From: Tretioscincus oriximinensis
Taxonomy: Eukaryota; Chordata; Lepidosauria; Squamata; Gymnophthalmidae
Direction: 5' to 3'
Assembly: GCA_022410635.1 (NCBI GenBank)
Contig: JAJVDF010000262.1
Span: forward strand, 377,799-441,798
DNA length: 64,000 bases
Part shown: piece after piece, positions 38,101 to 46,889 of the stretch
Layout of the letters: each line of letters begins with the position of its first letter
Position numbering within the stretch: position 1 is the stretch's first letter
Translations under genes and position numbers: made by a program
The notes under the pieces: generated by a model
The model's input: the letters and a program-made list of their open reading frames with translations, nothing else
Told to the model about the DNA's origin: nothing
Database searches by the model: none

Positions 38101-41100
38101 ATAAAGAGTTCCACACAGATGTTACAGGAGAGTGATTAAATAAGATTCAATTCAATGTAAAACTAGTAACAGAATCTCAAAGAGAAGGTCTTCTAATAGT
38201 TCCTCCTCTTTCAGAAATGCAATGAGTCGGGACATACAGAAGGCCCTTTTCTGTGGTGATTCCCTCACTCTGGAACAATCCCTTTCTGGAAACAAACCAA
38301 GTGCCAACATTATATAATTTTGAGCACTCGGTTAAAAATTACCTCTTTTATTCATGTCTTTAATTCTTAGCTACCTCTAGGATTTGTTCTGCCAGGGAGA
38401 GTGGATGAAGGAGTGTCTAGTTTTTAAATGTTATTTAGCAATTTGTAGTTTATAATTATTACACACCCTGGAACCTGTAGTGAAGAGCAAGATATACATT
38501 TCTAAAGAAAAAATAAAATGAATGTTGTAATATATTCACACACAGTGGTTGCAAGTAAAACCTTACCGATTTAAAACTCCATTGGACACCAAGGCTTCTT
38601 TTGGATGGAAGTATTTATAGTACACATTTCTTACCACAGAATCTAACAAAAATGAAAAAGAACATTTTTTCCAACAAATACATAGAATGTTGACAAATAT
38701 GGCAAATTCATTCTATTATTGGTTTTGATAACCTCCATTAGACCATGTTATTTCCTCTGTGAAAGACCCCAAATAAGACACTTTTATAAACAAAAGCACA
38801 AACAAAAATTGACACAGATATTGGTAAAAAAGCACAATAATTCTTTCCAGATCTTCAGTCTTTTCCCTCCATTAATGCTAAACTTGGAATAATGTTCTTA
38901 AAAAGGGAACTTGGAGCAGCTTAAATTAAAAGTTGTAAATATGACCTTTTGTAGACTAAGGCTTCTGTTTCTAATGTATTTCTAGTGTATTACATTTGTA
39001 GATTCAAGTCTATAAAAGTTCAGTCTATCACCTTTTTTGGTGTCTAAGCTTGCTAGAAATTCTGACACAGATTAACATGATTACATCTTTGAATACGACC
39101 ATGATGATATTGCATTAGAGGTGCAAGTTATTCATTATAAGACAAGAGTAATCTATATCTCTCACATTATAATATTATATTATTTATATATTAATTTACA
39201 GAACTTCTATTATGCAGATTTTAAAAACATCTCATGGTCTACTATTATGCTTATATTCCTACTGACATTTGTTGTACTTGTTGGCAACTACTGAGCTATA
39301 ACAGACTCCCAACTGGATTGTCCAATTATATCAATGCTGTTTTCTTGGAAAAGATATAGAAGTGTTGTCTACTTTCAGGGAGAAGCTGGGAACTGGCAGT
39401 TTGCTCTGTCACTGAGCAATAGGTATTTAAGAACATTATGAAACTGCAGAAATCAGAATGCACTTTTGTAATAATTGAGCCAGGAAGAGTAGCCTGGTAT
39501 AAGAAGGGATCCTTGTGGACCAAATGAAATTTCAGAAAAAATGCAGTAGCTCAGGCTGAAATGAGCCTAAATGTTGCACAGGCCTTGTAGAGAAGGTATC
39601 AATGCTACATCCCAATGTTTCTACTATTGTTTGATCTTTAACATTAAACAACAAAATACATACAAACTTGACTTTTACTCCCATTCATGGCATCTGAACA
39701 CATTCCAGACAATCAAAAGAAGAAGCCTTGCTATTACCATTATTCACCATGATCCCATACTCTTCTAATAAGAAGTTGATGTTGGTGTCATACCGAGATT
39801 CACCACCTTCTCCTAGCATTACCAAGATATCACCACCATTTTCTAGGTATTTCTTTAAAACTTCAAACTGAGAAAGAAAAGGAAAAAAACACACAGAAAC
39901 ATATCATATATAAAGAGCTGCACCACAAGAGGGAAAGTACTTGACTTGGACTATAATTTTTTAAGGCTAAGACTGAAATCCAAAAGCCTGCCAATTGCAT
40001 TGCAATTTAAACTCTATATATACCAATTGTCAAGGCCCAAGCAATTTACAGTTTAAAATATCAAAATAATCAAATGATCTCAGTATTGTCTGAAGATAAA
40101 TAATATCTAATGCCTCTTTCATAAAAGGGCAACTCACATAGCTTTTGCTGCTTTTTCCAAAATAGGCACACTATGAAGCAGGCAAGGCTGAGAGAGTTCT
40201 AGTTCTTTGGAACTCAAGGTTAGCTAGCTGGCTTCATGGAGGAGTGTAAAATCGAACTGGGAGACTACCGGACAGGAGTCCAACACTCTAACCATTGCAC
40301 CATATTGGCACCAAATAATGGCATAAAGCAAGAACATCAAATAAAAACACTACACCAAATAATGACAATTACATACTTCAGCAGCTGTGAATTTTTCTCT
40401 GGGTCCAGAAGTAATCCATAGTTTTACTCCAGCCAATTTCTCTGAAGTGATTTCATCTTTTATACTATGGACAAATTATGAAAAGATGTGAAAGGGAATG
40501 TATTTAATCTGAAAAAACCAAAAGCTTTCAGACCTGCTACTTGAATTCCAGTATTTTATAAATCACCACCTATATGCACCATGTACTTGAGACTTGTAGC
40601 TGAGAAAACAATGGCTGACATAGACCCATCCAGTGGCATGGGCAACAAAACATCTGAAGGCTGTAGTTCAGTGGTAGAACAAAGTGCTTGGAAAACAGAT
40701 GGTTGTTGGTTTGACACTAGTCTTACCCCAGAAGTAGGCAATAGCAAATCACTTCTTTACCTCTACTAACAATGACTAAATAGTAATAATTGTCTGTGCA
40801 ATAAGTCAGGATACCCAACAATAAGGATATGTTACCATGGCATGTTCAACATAAGGACAAGAAGCCTTTCCAAAATCAATACAAGCACAATAATATGCAA
40901 GTGGAGAACATGGTCTGGATAACATAAGCATTGTTCTTGGTGCTGTTGAGCACTTCATGTCTTCTCCAAACTTTACCAGTAGTTTACCAAAAGTTTCATT
41001 GAACAGTAACAAAATCCGAACAGCTGTTGCACAAAACAATGACAAAAATTTGCCTGAATTTGTCTCACCTTTGTATCTTCCAATTACTGCGTAGCCTTTT

Positions 41101-41193
41101 CTGTAGAATTCTATAGCCATTGCTCATAGTAAAAATCTCCTTCTTGGAAGCATTGAAGACTATTACATTTCGAGGCTCCCCATCCATGTTCAT
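29128..41193 (-). CDS. IFT52: IFT52 (intraflagellar transport protein 52), complete
   Basis: IFT52 is a core subunit of the IFT-B complex, which carries cargo along ciliary microtubules; it binds IFT46/IFT88/IFT70. Thirteen minus-strand coding exons join in phase to 439 aa (human 437): 41193-41069, 40464-40377, 39867-39738, 38642-38567, 37946-37875, 37084-36958, 36036-35950, 35319-35251, 34141-33987, 31719-31632, 30983-30875, 30301-30156, 29175-29128. The N-terminal GIFT domain (about residues 10-260) holds LGEGGESRYDTNINFLLEEYG and VLSTGSVCFPLNRPILAFY. The C-terminal part holds the acidic FDLDETFSSEKARLAQITN and the IFT46-binding end (HILEHIFFQVVEFKKLNQ). The start is taken as ATG at 41,193; a second in-frame ATG lies two codons on. 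All borders are GT/AG. Confidence 0.98.
29785..29855. mobile_element. Foldback element, 'attctgg' family
   Basis: ATTCTGGAATATATCCCAGA (29,785-29,804) and TCTGGGATATGTTCCAGAAT (29,836-29,855) are inverted with one mismatch. Related pieces are at 43.86-44.02, 42.24-42.36 and 46.73-46.89 kb. Confidence 0.6.
30156..30301 (-). CDS. IFT52: IFT52 exon, residues 377-424
   Basis: 146 bases encode TEEDLEFYIRRCGDILGVTS, KLPKEQQDAKHILEHIFFQV and VEFKKLNQ. Donor GTAAGC. Confidence 0.98.
30875..30983 (-). CDS. IFT52: IFT52 exon, residues 340-375
   Basis: 109 bases encode VFLPNFRELPPPSLDLFDLD and ETFSSEKARLAQITNK, ending on the first base of a Cys codon. Start of the C-terminal IFT46-binding module. Confidence 0.97.
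31632..31719 (-). CDS. IFT52: IFT52 exon, residues 311-339
   Basis: 88 bases encode AYQQLNVKYEPLQLIQPQFE and TPLPALQPA, matching human EQLNVKHEPLQLIQPQFETP. Donor GTGAGT. Confidence 0.97.
32783..33036. mobile_element. Penelope-like inverted pair with 13-bp target-site duplication
   Basis: Two head-to-head copies are joined through an asymmetric centre (gctgagggactaatgtcagg ... cctcagc). Cores: minus strand 32,877-32,902 and plus strand 32,953-32,978. The direct repeat TATATCTTTCTGA lies at 32,770-32,782 and 33,037-33,049. Within an IFT52 intron; the transcript would fold into a long hairpin. Confidence 0.8.
33987..34141 (-). CDS. IFT52: IFT52 exon, residues 259-309
   Basis: 155 bases encode ISDYTMLPDIATLSERLRVC, LQEGDENPRDFTTFFDMSIF and QLDTTALPNII. 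Donor GTCAGT splits a Lys codon shared with the next exon. A Penelope-like copy lies about 100 bases upstream in the intron. Confidence 0.97.
34244..34364 (-). mobile_element. Penelope-like fragment with hammerhead core
   Basis: 121 bases in one orientation, flanked by the 9-bp repeat TATAAAACA (34,235-34,243 and 34,365-34,373). The minus-strand core runs 34,364-34,339; the insertion begins exactly at the C of CTGAAGA. Sense to IFT52, about 100 bases upstream of the exon at 34,141. Confidence 0.75.
35126..35146. repeat. Poly-C run
   Basis: About 20 consecutive C in an IFT52 intron, close to a LINE-like tail. Length is unreliable in assemblies. Confidence 0.85.
35251..35319 (-). CDS. IFT52: IFT52 exon, residues 236-258
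   Basis: 69 bases, phase 0: DVLFQWLTTNDIHLNQIDAE, DPE. The end of the N-terminal domain. Confidence 0.96.
35950..36036 (-). CDS. IFT52: IFT52 exon, residues 207-235
   Basis: 87 bases, phase 0: NQGGKLAVLGSCHMFSDQYL, EKEENSKIM. Donor GTAAGT. Confidence 0.97.
36958..37084 (-). CDS. IFT52: IFT52 exon, residues 165-206
   Basis: 127 bases encode ALTFVYPFGATLNVMKPAVA, then VLSTGSVCFPLNRPILAFYH and YK. One of the most conserved parts of the GIFT domain. Confidence 0.98.
37875..37946 (-). CDS. IFT52: IFT52 exon, residues 141-163
   Basis: 72 bases encode EISRAAGKVVSGIIDEDNSG and NDS, joining the next exon through a split Gln codon. Matches the human EISRAAGKAVPGIIDEE segment. Confidence 0.96.
38170..38515 (+). 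mobile_element. L2-like LINE 3' fragment
   Basis: 'ttttctgtggtgattccctc', 'ctctggaacaatccctt', then 'ccctggaacctgtagtgaag' and an A-rich end. Degraded, no intact frame. Located in an IFT52 intron. Confidence 0.45.
38567..38642 (-). CDS. IFT52: IFT52 exon, residues 116-139
   Basis: 76 bases (2 + 24 codons + 2) encode SVVRNVYYKYFHPKEALVSN and GVLN. Donor GTAAGG, acceptor TTAG. Confidence 0.97.
39738..39867 (-). CDS. IFT52: IFT52 exon, residues 72-114
   Basis: 130 bases encode FEVLKKYLENGGDILVMLGE, then GGESRYDTNINFLLEEYGIM and VNN. This is the conserved Gly-rich loop of the GIFT domain. Confidence 0.98.
40150..40312 (-). mobile_element. tRNA-derived SINE, family 2 (reverse)
   Basis: Reverse A box CCATTGCACCA (40,292-40,302) and a decayed B box near 40,250. 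Body as in the 28-kb copy. Located in an IFT52 intron, about 65 bases from an exon. Confidence 0.7.
40377..40464 (-). CDS. IFT52: IFT52 exon, residues 43-71
   Basis: 88 bases encode IKDEITSEKLAGVKLWITSG and PREKFTAAE, nearly identical to the mammalian GIFT-domain segment. Donor GTATGT. Confidence 0.97.
40659..40765 (+). mobile_element. tRNA-derived SINE, family 3
   Basis: 'gctgtagttcagtggtagaa' has an A box (TAGTTCAGTGG, 40,664-40,674). The B box is decayed (ggtttgacac), followed by a unique body. Located in an IFT52 intron. Confidence 0.5.
41069..41193 (-). CDS. IFT52: IFT52 first coding exon
   Basis: MNMDGEPRNVIVFNASKKEI, then NGYRILQKRLRSNWKIQ; 41 codons plus two bases. An AG lies immediately before the ATG (tttgaag|ATG), so this exon begins at or next to the start codon. 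Donor GTGAGA. Confidence 0.95.
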
Positions 41194-41289
41194 CTTCAAA
41201 CAGAAGAACACAATCGTATAAACAGAACTGTGGCAACAGTGTCCATAATTTCCAGCACACTTCCCACCCCAACAAGTTAGACCACACTT

Positions 41290-41600
41290 AGAATACTTTC
41301 TTCTGTTGTGGGGGACCCAATTTAAAAAGGATATTGATAAACTAGAGCAATTGCAAAAGAAAGTTACAAGGATGGTGAATGGTCTGGAAACCATGTCCTA
41401 TGAGGAATGGTTAAAGGATCCAGGGATGTTTTGTCTGCAAAAGAGAAGACTGGAAAGAGACCTGATAGCTATCTACAAATATCTGAAGGACTGTCACAAA
41501 GCAGAAGGATCAGCATTGTTCTTACTGGCACATGGAAGGACTAGAAACAATGGGATGAAACTGCAAAGGAGCAGATTTAGATTAGATTGTTTTGCCTCTT
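41290..41600 (+). mobile_element. CR1 reverse-transcriptase fragment
   Basis: The frame reads WGTQFKKDIDKLEQLQKKVT, then GLETMSYEEWLKDPGMF and RRLERDLIAIYKYLKD, typical of the CR1 reverse-transcriptase end. Lies just upstream of the first IFT52 coding exon, in the intron. Confidence 0.8.
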
Positions 41601-41945
41601 TATAAATCTGTGATGAGGCCACATTTGGAATACTGTGTTCAATTCTGGTCACCACATCTCAAGAGAGATATTTTGGAACTGGAGAAGGTGCAGAAAAGGG
41701 CAACAAAAATGATCAAGGGTCTGGAGCACCTCCCTTACGAAGCAAGGCTGCAACATTTGGGCCTCTTCAGCCTTGAAAGGAGACAGATGACTGTCCAGTC
41801 TCTGTTTGAAGACTTCCAGGGAAGGTGAACTCACCACCCCCTGTGGCAAACTGTTCCACTGATTTATCACCCTGACTGTTAGAAAATGGGTGCGAAAATA
41901 TGTTTTCACCCCTAAGTGCAACAGACATTCGAAGTTGCACCTGGT
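41600..41945. mobile_element. CR1 fragment with internal inversion
   Basis: 41,600-41,785 reads on the plus strand ([40 protein letters not shown]). 41,790-41,925 reads the next part of the same protein on the minus strand ([33 protein letters not shown]). Confidence 0.7.
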
Positions 41946-42942
41946 GTAAAGTATTCTATAGCTATTAAAGGTCCAAAGCTCTGTCCAGACTTTACGTGGG
42001 AAGCCTACAAAATTCCAAAGTCCTGTGTAAGTCTAAAGCCCTGTTGGCACAGGGTTCAATAATGAATTTTAGGGATCTATTATACATTCATGAAACCCAT
42101 TACTGAGCCTGGGCAAACAGAGCCTAAAGATGTAATAGTAGGCACCTCATAAACATCAGGAAAGACATTTCAGATGGTAATAGGCTCTACAAGGAAGCCT
42201 GATTATTATAAATAACAGTAAAGCTGTTTCTTTACTAGGTCTTATCCAGATTATATCTCAGAATATGCCACCTACATGTTAATGCAGGCTATGGCAAGCT
42301 CAGGAAACTGTCTGCTGTACTTTGGTAGGTAGATGGCACATCCCTCTTCTGAAATATACAGTAATCAGAAGAAGGACCAGTGCAGAAAAGGCACAAATTG
42401 CCAGATGATCCCAGTTTACCTTAAATGACATTTACAGACAGTATCTACTAAGTAACCTTGTTTCACGTTCAAGGATTTCAATGCCGGGATATCACCTTTC
42501 TGCTTTGGTACTTAACACTCATAGCGACCTCTGCGCCATCATGACACACCGCAGCAATATCAGCAAAACCCTGAACTGATGAGTATGTACAGTAGGGATT
42601 AAGGTTCCTAGAAAAAAAAGCAGGAGTGGAGTGCTGCATTTTAATGGGGTGTAAAGAAGCAGAAACCTCAGCAGGTATTGCATGCTGAAATTACTTCTTT
42701 TCAACAGCCACTAAAGAAGCCCTTCTTGCCCTGGGGTTTTTGTCTCTGGCAACCCTAGCTGGGACTCATACCTGGAAGTGCTATTAAATAAAGATTATTA
42801 TTTTTCTCACATAGGCAAAGACGTGGTTGATAGATTTGATTTTTGAACTCTTTCTCTACAAAGAGCCCAAACCTCCTCGCTCCCTGGGGCTTGCGTGCTT
42901 TTAACAGTGGAACAGCCACAAATCCAACAGGTGTAGCTTCAT

Positions 42943-42963
42943 CCACACACACACACACACACA
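42943..42963. repeat. (CA)n microsatellite
   Basis: About ten CA units in the intergenic DNA near the IFT52 promoter. Confidence 0.9.
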
Positions 42964-43065
42964 CCCCAAGGGCAGGGGAATTCACCTGCTGAACTCCTGC
43001 CTGTGGCACAGCTGGTTTACTTTGGTGCAAACAGAACCCGAAGAGGGGGAAGGAGGCGTTCCTAC

Positions 43066-43330
43066 CATAACTATGGGATCGGCCAACCTGTCATGGTCCT
43101 CCGGGGGCTCTGAGGTGCTGAGCCGTCCTGCTCTCCGTCCGGGCAAAGCCCTCCTCAGCCTCAGCCTCCTTCCGTAGTGCAGCAAAAGTTTTATTAGAAC
43201 GCACTGAAGGGACCCAGCGGCCCAGCAGATCCAGGCAGGACCCCTTGTAAGAGACGCTCTAGACTCCCGTACTCTATGGTGCGGGATTCCTTCACGAGTC
43301 CTCCAAGGCACGCGGGGAAGGGCGATAAAG
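43066..43330 (-). promoter_or_regulatory. IFT52: Likely IFT52 promoter and 5' exon
   Basis: A GC-rich, CpG-containing block about 1.9 kb upstream of the first coding exon, on the gene's strand. A donor-like site (TTATG|GTAGGA) ends at 43,066. Splicing it to 41,193 would add one more in-frame ATG (ATG|ATGAAC). The upper boundary is a guess from base composition. Confidence 0.4.
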
Positions 43331-43855
43331 GAACGCCTAGAGAGTTCCTTCCAGCCGCCTATAGCAGCTCCACTCTTCCACTTCCGGCAGATCATCATCA
43401 GCCAGCTGGATGGAGGAATAGGGTTTCTCTCAGGCGGGCAGAGACAGAAAAAGAAACCAGTTTTCCTTTCTTTCTTGTATTAGATTTATTTGGGCTGGAA
43501 GAGTCGTCACAGAAGGATTGGACGCTCTTCTGTTGGCTCCTAAGGCCCTTTCTGCACTAGAATTTATAGTATTTCTGGGTGGGGTGTGAGTGGATTTCCC
43601 CAGATAACCCCAGCAGATGCGGAATAAGGCGTCTCCTGTGCACCTCTGCGGCCTGCACTGGTCACAGTTTGCAGAGGTGGAATTTGGAAATCTTCCCCTG
43701 GCCAAATGGCCGTCGGTGAGAGGTCCTGAGAAACGTGCCTGTTTGCACTGTGAACATAAGAGGAGCCATGCTGAGCCCATCTAGTCCAGCATTTCGTCTC
43801 TCACACAGGGGACCACCAATTGCATCTGGGCAGTCTGAAGAAGACAAAGGCCCTG

Positions 43856-44021
43856 TCCCCACTGAGCCTTATTCTGGGATATAGCTTGCAACAGGAGCCT
43901 GCCATCTACAGGGTAGTGTAGGCTATGGCAGGCCCCGAATGGGGCCTGCCATAGCCTATACTGGCATGTGGATGGCCAACCTCTGTGCCAAGATATGACC
44001 CTGACTAAGGCTCAGTGGGGA
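43856..44021. mobile_element. 166-bp MITE-like foldback with perfect terminal repeats
   Basis: 13-bp perfect terminal inverted repeats TCCCCACTGAGCC / GGCTCAGTGGGGA, and a central perfect 18-bp hairpin (43,919-43,936 / 43,941-43,958) with loop GAAT. No target-site duplication was obvious. Confidence 0.75.
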
Positions 44022-44130
44022 CCGAGCCAAGATCTCTCTCATCCTGTTTTAAAGCTATCCAGGCTGCTGGCTGTTACCACCTTGTTTGGAAATAAATTCC
44101 GCAAGCCAATGATCATCTGGGTGAAAACAT

Positions 44131-44424
44131 TCCTAGCTCAGTCGCTTAGGAATTCGTCTCTCGCCTGGGAGATGGGGTTTCGAAGCCCTGTGTGGGACGT
44201 GGGGAGGGCTGTGCACCTTCCACTAGCCTGTAGCTCTAGCCAACCCAGCTATTCGAAAGCATGAATTGCAAGAAATTGCAGCTGACTGCAAGTACATACA
44301 TGGGAACCACCAGAGCCTGGTGGGGAAGATAGAATGTGAGCCTTCGGGCAAAATATATCCTTGTAAGCCGCTTTGAGTCCCTTTGAAAAGGTGAGAAAAG
44401 CGGGGTATAAGAACCAAGTTCTTC
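44131..44424 (+). mobile_element. tRNA-derived SINE, family 1
   Basis: A box TAGCTCAGTCG (44,134-44,144), B-box-like GGTTTCGAAGCC (44,176-44,187), family body, and end 'gggtataagaaccaagttcttctt'. Inserted inside a minus-strand CR1 copy. Confidence 0.8.
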
Positions 44425-45059
44425 TTATCTGTCCTTGCACTTTCTGCCCATCAGTTTCAAGGAATGCGCCCTAGTCCTATTTGTTGTGTGGTAGAGAAAA
44501 TATTTAAAAACAAATTCTGTGTGGTGTTTTGAGTGAATTCTCTTAGGGAACCATAGCACATGCTGAGTAACACATTTCAAGTACACTCTGCAATGTTCAG
44601 AGGTTCCCTGACCTCTGATTGGATAGTGTCAGGTGTCTTATCTGTCCAAGAAGTGATTGGTCCTTGAAGGTCTCCAATTCCTAGAGAACCCAGAAGCATG
44701 CCCAAGGACTGGGCACCACAGTACCGAGGCACATCGCTGTGGATCTTCTGCCATTGTTGCTGGCTTTTGTCAACAGTCTGATTTTCCTGAAAGTACTAGA
44801 ATACCTTATTTCCTTTCTGAGCAGCAGAAAACTGAAACATTGAAATGTACTGGGGGAAAGTCTGGAATTGCAAAACAATCAAACCAAGCAGTATTAAAGG
44901 AAATTAACTTTCACTGGAAGGACTAATACTGAAGCTGAAATGCAAAATACTTTTACCACATGATGTGAAGACTCTGTGCAAGGAGAGATTGAAGGCAAAA
45001 GAAAAACAGGATGGCAGAGAATGAGATGGTTGGATAGTATTCAAAGGTATAACAATTCT

Positions 45060-45230
45060 AGTCTAGGTCAGTAAGCAACGTGAGGGAGGGATATCTTACA
45101 GCACCTTAAAGACTAAGAAAGTAAAGTTAGTAGCATGAACTTTTGAAATATAAGCTTGTTTACATCTGATAAAGCAGGTTTAGTCCATGAAAGGTTGTGC
45201 TATTAACTTCTCTAAGATGCTGTTACACAC
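45060..45230. mobile_element. Decayed Penelope-like family relative
   Basis: Recognisable 'cagcaccttaaagactaa', 'agcatgaacttttgaaatataagc' and 'catctgataaag' pieces in family order, with many changes. A similar scrap lies at about 50,065-50,130. Confidence 0.35.
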
Positions 45231-45827
45231 ACACCAAACAGGTGAGATGCTGTTATGGAAGCAACAAACATGAGCAAGGCAGACAGTAGAACAGGAGGAT
45301 AGATCAGAAGAGCCTGAGATGCTATGATTCCTGGTGTTACATAAGCATTTGAACAAAAAAGACACTCAGGCTTCAATATAGGAGGTAGTTCTGTCTGTTC
45401 TTCCCTAAACTAAGTAATCTAAGTTGGTCTTGTGATGCCCCCTGTTCATATTTTTCACAATCCGAACATAGATGGTTTATTTTCCATGTATTTGTTGTGC
45501 TCTAATTACTGTAAACTGATAGGTGATTGTTGCTTTCCCATCTATGATCTAGGCAGTCCAAGATTGCCATATATTGCATTACAGACTGCATTACAGAACA
45601 TCTCCTTTTCATTGCTGAGAGAACTCAAGTTGAATGTTTTCTCTGTATTCTTTTTCTCTTCTCTCTATTTCTTTCCCCTTAGTACTGTAAGCTCAAACAT
45701 GTACTCTCTTCACTTTTAGAGATCCTTTTAACTATTTACTTCAGTGGCTACAACACAGAACCCATCCTGATCTATAAAAATAGTTATGTTGGAATCTACT
45801 ACAGTGTGTGTAACAGTAAGAATATTT

Positions 45828-45990
45828 TCAGAGAAATAGCTGTGTTAGTCTAGTAGAGTGTCCAGCAAAGGAGCTAACAGCACTTTGAGATTAACTTGAG
45901 AAAAGTGGGTAGCATAAGCTTTCGTAGACACATCTACTTCTTCAGATGCTGAGGGACTAATGTCAGGGTCAGGTATATATATATTGACCC
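45828..45990 (-). mobile_element. Penelope-like fragment with best hammerhead match
   Basis: Minus-strand core at 45,945-45,920: CTGAAGA, stem GTAGA/TCTAC with a TGTG loop, GAAA, then AGC-TTAT-GCT-A. Here the helix III closing U and a permitted cleavage base (A) are both present, unlike the other copies. A partly inverted 'gggtcagg/ctgaccc' repeat follows. Confidence 0.6.
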
Positions 45991-46054
45991 AGGGTCAGAA
46001 CATATATATATTTGTTTAACATTCATAGTGTATTATTTTTCCTTTGGGAGCTAT

Positions 46055-46225
46055 TGTACATAAGAGAACCTAAGAGGAGCCCTGCTAACTGAGGCCAGAG
46101 CCCATCTAGTCCAGCATTCTGTCTCACAGAGTGGTCCAGTGGGCAGTCTGAAGCAGAAGAAGGCAAATATTTACCTGTTCTCCACATCCTGCAAATGGTA
46201 TTTCAGAAATACAGGAGTTTTTCAG
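46055..46225 (-). mobile_element. CR1 LINE 3' end fragment
   Basis: 'aagagaacctaagaggagcc' to 'gcaaatggtatttcag', reverse orientation, diverged. Confidence 0.6.
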
Positions 46226-46889
46226 GAAGAAAGCAACCCAAGAGACAAGAAAAGCATTGGAAATGACTCTTTACTACAGAACAAGTTTTAGAAGAAAAAG
46301 GCTTATATAAACGTTACTTCAAGGGAAGAGATGAGGATGGAGGGTAAGGTTTGATTTTTATCTTGTTCAACATTCTGATTGTATCCTATTGTATTGCTTT
46401 GTACTGTTTGTACTATATGCCCATTATGTTTTGCATTGTTTAGTATCTAAAATAGAAAACCAAAAACCACTGATTCCCTTTTTAGATCTGCATATGGTCT
46501 GAAGGGACATAAATTGCATCTCCCCCAATAAACCCCAAAAGAAATCAATTTACCTGCTGTGTAGCTACCATCTTTACACGATTCTTCTGTCTTCATTCAG
46601 AATGCTGTTACTATGTTCCATTCTCTCCTTAGCAACACAACAAGTCGCTGTCTGATTCTCCTGGGCCCCTCCCTTCCTAGCAACACAAGCTTCTCTGCAC
46701 AGGCAACTGATACTGGTGGGGAGACAGAGAACCTATGGCCCTGTCTTGGGAGCTATTTCAGGATATATGTGCTCTTTCATCTGCATTCTAATGCAGACTA
46801 TTGCAGACTTATTTGAGGTCTGACATAATCTATACTAGTATGAAGATGACATTGTGAAATATATCCTGAAATAACATCCAGTGTTGGCA

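Larger units (their letters stand above)
43755..44520 (-). mobile_element. CR1 LINE copy interrupted by a MITE and a SINE
   Basis: CR1 text on the minus strand appears in three blocks: 43,755-43,855, 44,022-44,130 and 44,425-44,520. The foldback and the family 1 SINE fill the two gaps. Confidence 0.65.

Noticed and set aside
41306..41828. ORFs resembling a reverse transcriptase as a host gene
   Set aside because: They are truncated CR1 pieces, with rearranged order and no intact catalytic motif.
42982..43398. 138-codon minus-strand ORF in the IFT52 promoter region
   Set aside because: GC-rich 5' UTR-like sequence. The homologous IFT52 start is in the downstream exon.
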